DNA of 5,352 nucleotides from Dehalococcoidia bacterium (GTDB lineage: Bacteria > Chloroflexota > Dehalococcoidia > GIF9 > AB-539-J10): assembly GCA_029859145.1 (NCBI GenBank), contig JAOUDT010000095.1, positions 1 through 5,352 of the forward strand. The letters run 5' to 3'. Position 1 is the stretch's first letter, and each line of letters opens with the position of its first letter. The notes under the pieces are model-generated. The model had not been told where the DNA came from, ran no database searches, and saw only the letters and a program-made list of their open reading frames with translations. This document shows, piece by piece, positions 5,000 to 5,352 of this stretch. A program made the translations under genes and the position numbers.

Positions 5000-5352
5000 A
5001 ATTCGGCGATTGTTTCGCTACGGCGCTGCGGGCTTTGCTCAGTAATAAGCTAAGGTCAATCTTGACCATGCTGGGCATCATGATTGGTGTGGCTGCGGTT
5101 GTCGCCATAATGTCTTTGGGGCAGACACAGGCGGCTGAAGTTGAAGAGGCTTTCACGTCCCTGGGGTCTAATCTGATATATGTCATGCCTCGTGACATCG
5201 GTGGGGTCACGGTGGGTGGCACTTCAGGACTGACTTGGGAAGACGCACAGGCAGTTGCCCAGGATGCCCCTTCGGTGGCAGGAGTGGCGCCAGCAGCACA
5301 GCGCTATAACGTCCAAATCACAGCAGGCAGAGACAAGCTGCTGGGCATAGTT
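4996..5352 (+). CDS. MacB/FtsX-type ABC transporter permease, N-terminal part
   Basis: The first 119 codons of a permease that runs off the right edge of the window. It opens at an ATG overlapping the ATPase stop (ATGA, 4996-4999). The beginning is typical of MacB-family permeases: an amphipathic cytoplasmic helix (FATALRALLSNKLRS, 7-21), then TM1 (ILTMLGIMIGVAAVVAIMSLG, 22-42), then the start of the extracytoplasmic MacB_PCD-type domain with LGSNLIYVMP (56-65) and LTWEDAQAVAQDAPSVAGVAP (79-99). The family is usually about 400 residues long with three more transmembrane helices after the outer domain; these would lie beyond the window. The frame is open to the last base, so it is cut by the window rather than broken. 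It is the membrane partner of the adaptor and ATPase. Confidence 0.93.
   Translation, partial: MKFGDCFATALRALLSNKLRSILTMLGIMIGVAAVVAIMSLGQTQAAEVEEAFTSLGSNLIYVMPRDIGGVTVGGTSGLTWEDAQAVAQDAPSVAGVAPAAQRYNVQITAGRDKLLGIV

Overview
The window looks like a piece of a bacterial chromosome with medium GC content. It has ordinary Shine-Dalgarno sites, sigma70-type promoters and tightly packed operons. The protein styles (an AbrB-family regulator beside an ABC-type export cassette, a toroid 'prenyltransferase-like' protein paired with a small methyltransferase, a long RsmG) best fit Chloroflexota, perhaps Dehalococcoidia, or a related monoderm-like lineage. This assignment is an inference from recalled family styles, not a search result.

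Left half (minus strand, read right to left from about 2581 to 107): rsmG, the 16S rRNA m7G527 methyltransferase, heads a probable operon. Next come an alpha/alpha-toroid protein of the prenyltransferase/squalene-cyclase-like or six-hairpin-glycosidase-like type and, 20 bases further on (8 if a TTG start is used), a class I SAM-dependent methyltransferase of the Methyltransf_24 type. The 88 bases between rsmG and the toroid gene hold a perfect AGGAGG with two competing start codons and short overlapping frames. They could be a leader peptide, or the frame-broken start of the toroid gene. Bases 1-106 hold no gene I can support.

Middle (2582-2826): a divergent intergenic region. It has a strong rightward promoter (TTGACA, 18 bases, TACAAT) whose -35 box lies inside a small palindrome, and an inverted repeat near the rsmG start.

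Right half (plus strand, 2827 to the window end): a small AbrB/SpoVT-type regulator is followed by a 40-codon frame. Its first residues look like the N-terminus of an ABC transporter ATPase, and it then loses all similarity. This is probably the stump of a truncated gene. Its tail carries an extended -10 promoter and runs into a MacAB/LolCDE-like export cassette: a membrane-anchored HlyD/MacA-type adaptor, a MacB/LolD-type ATPase, and a FtsX/MacB-type permease that runs off the window edge. The cassette is translationally coupled (3-base gap, then an ATGA overlap). The three proteins should form one exporter in the cytoplasmic membrane, with the AbrB protein as the likely local regulator. The substrate cannot be read from the sequence.

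The points most worth a second look are the ATPase stump between abrB and the exporter, the unclear start of the toroid gene, and the toroid-methyltransferase pair of unknown pathway.
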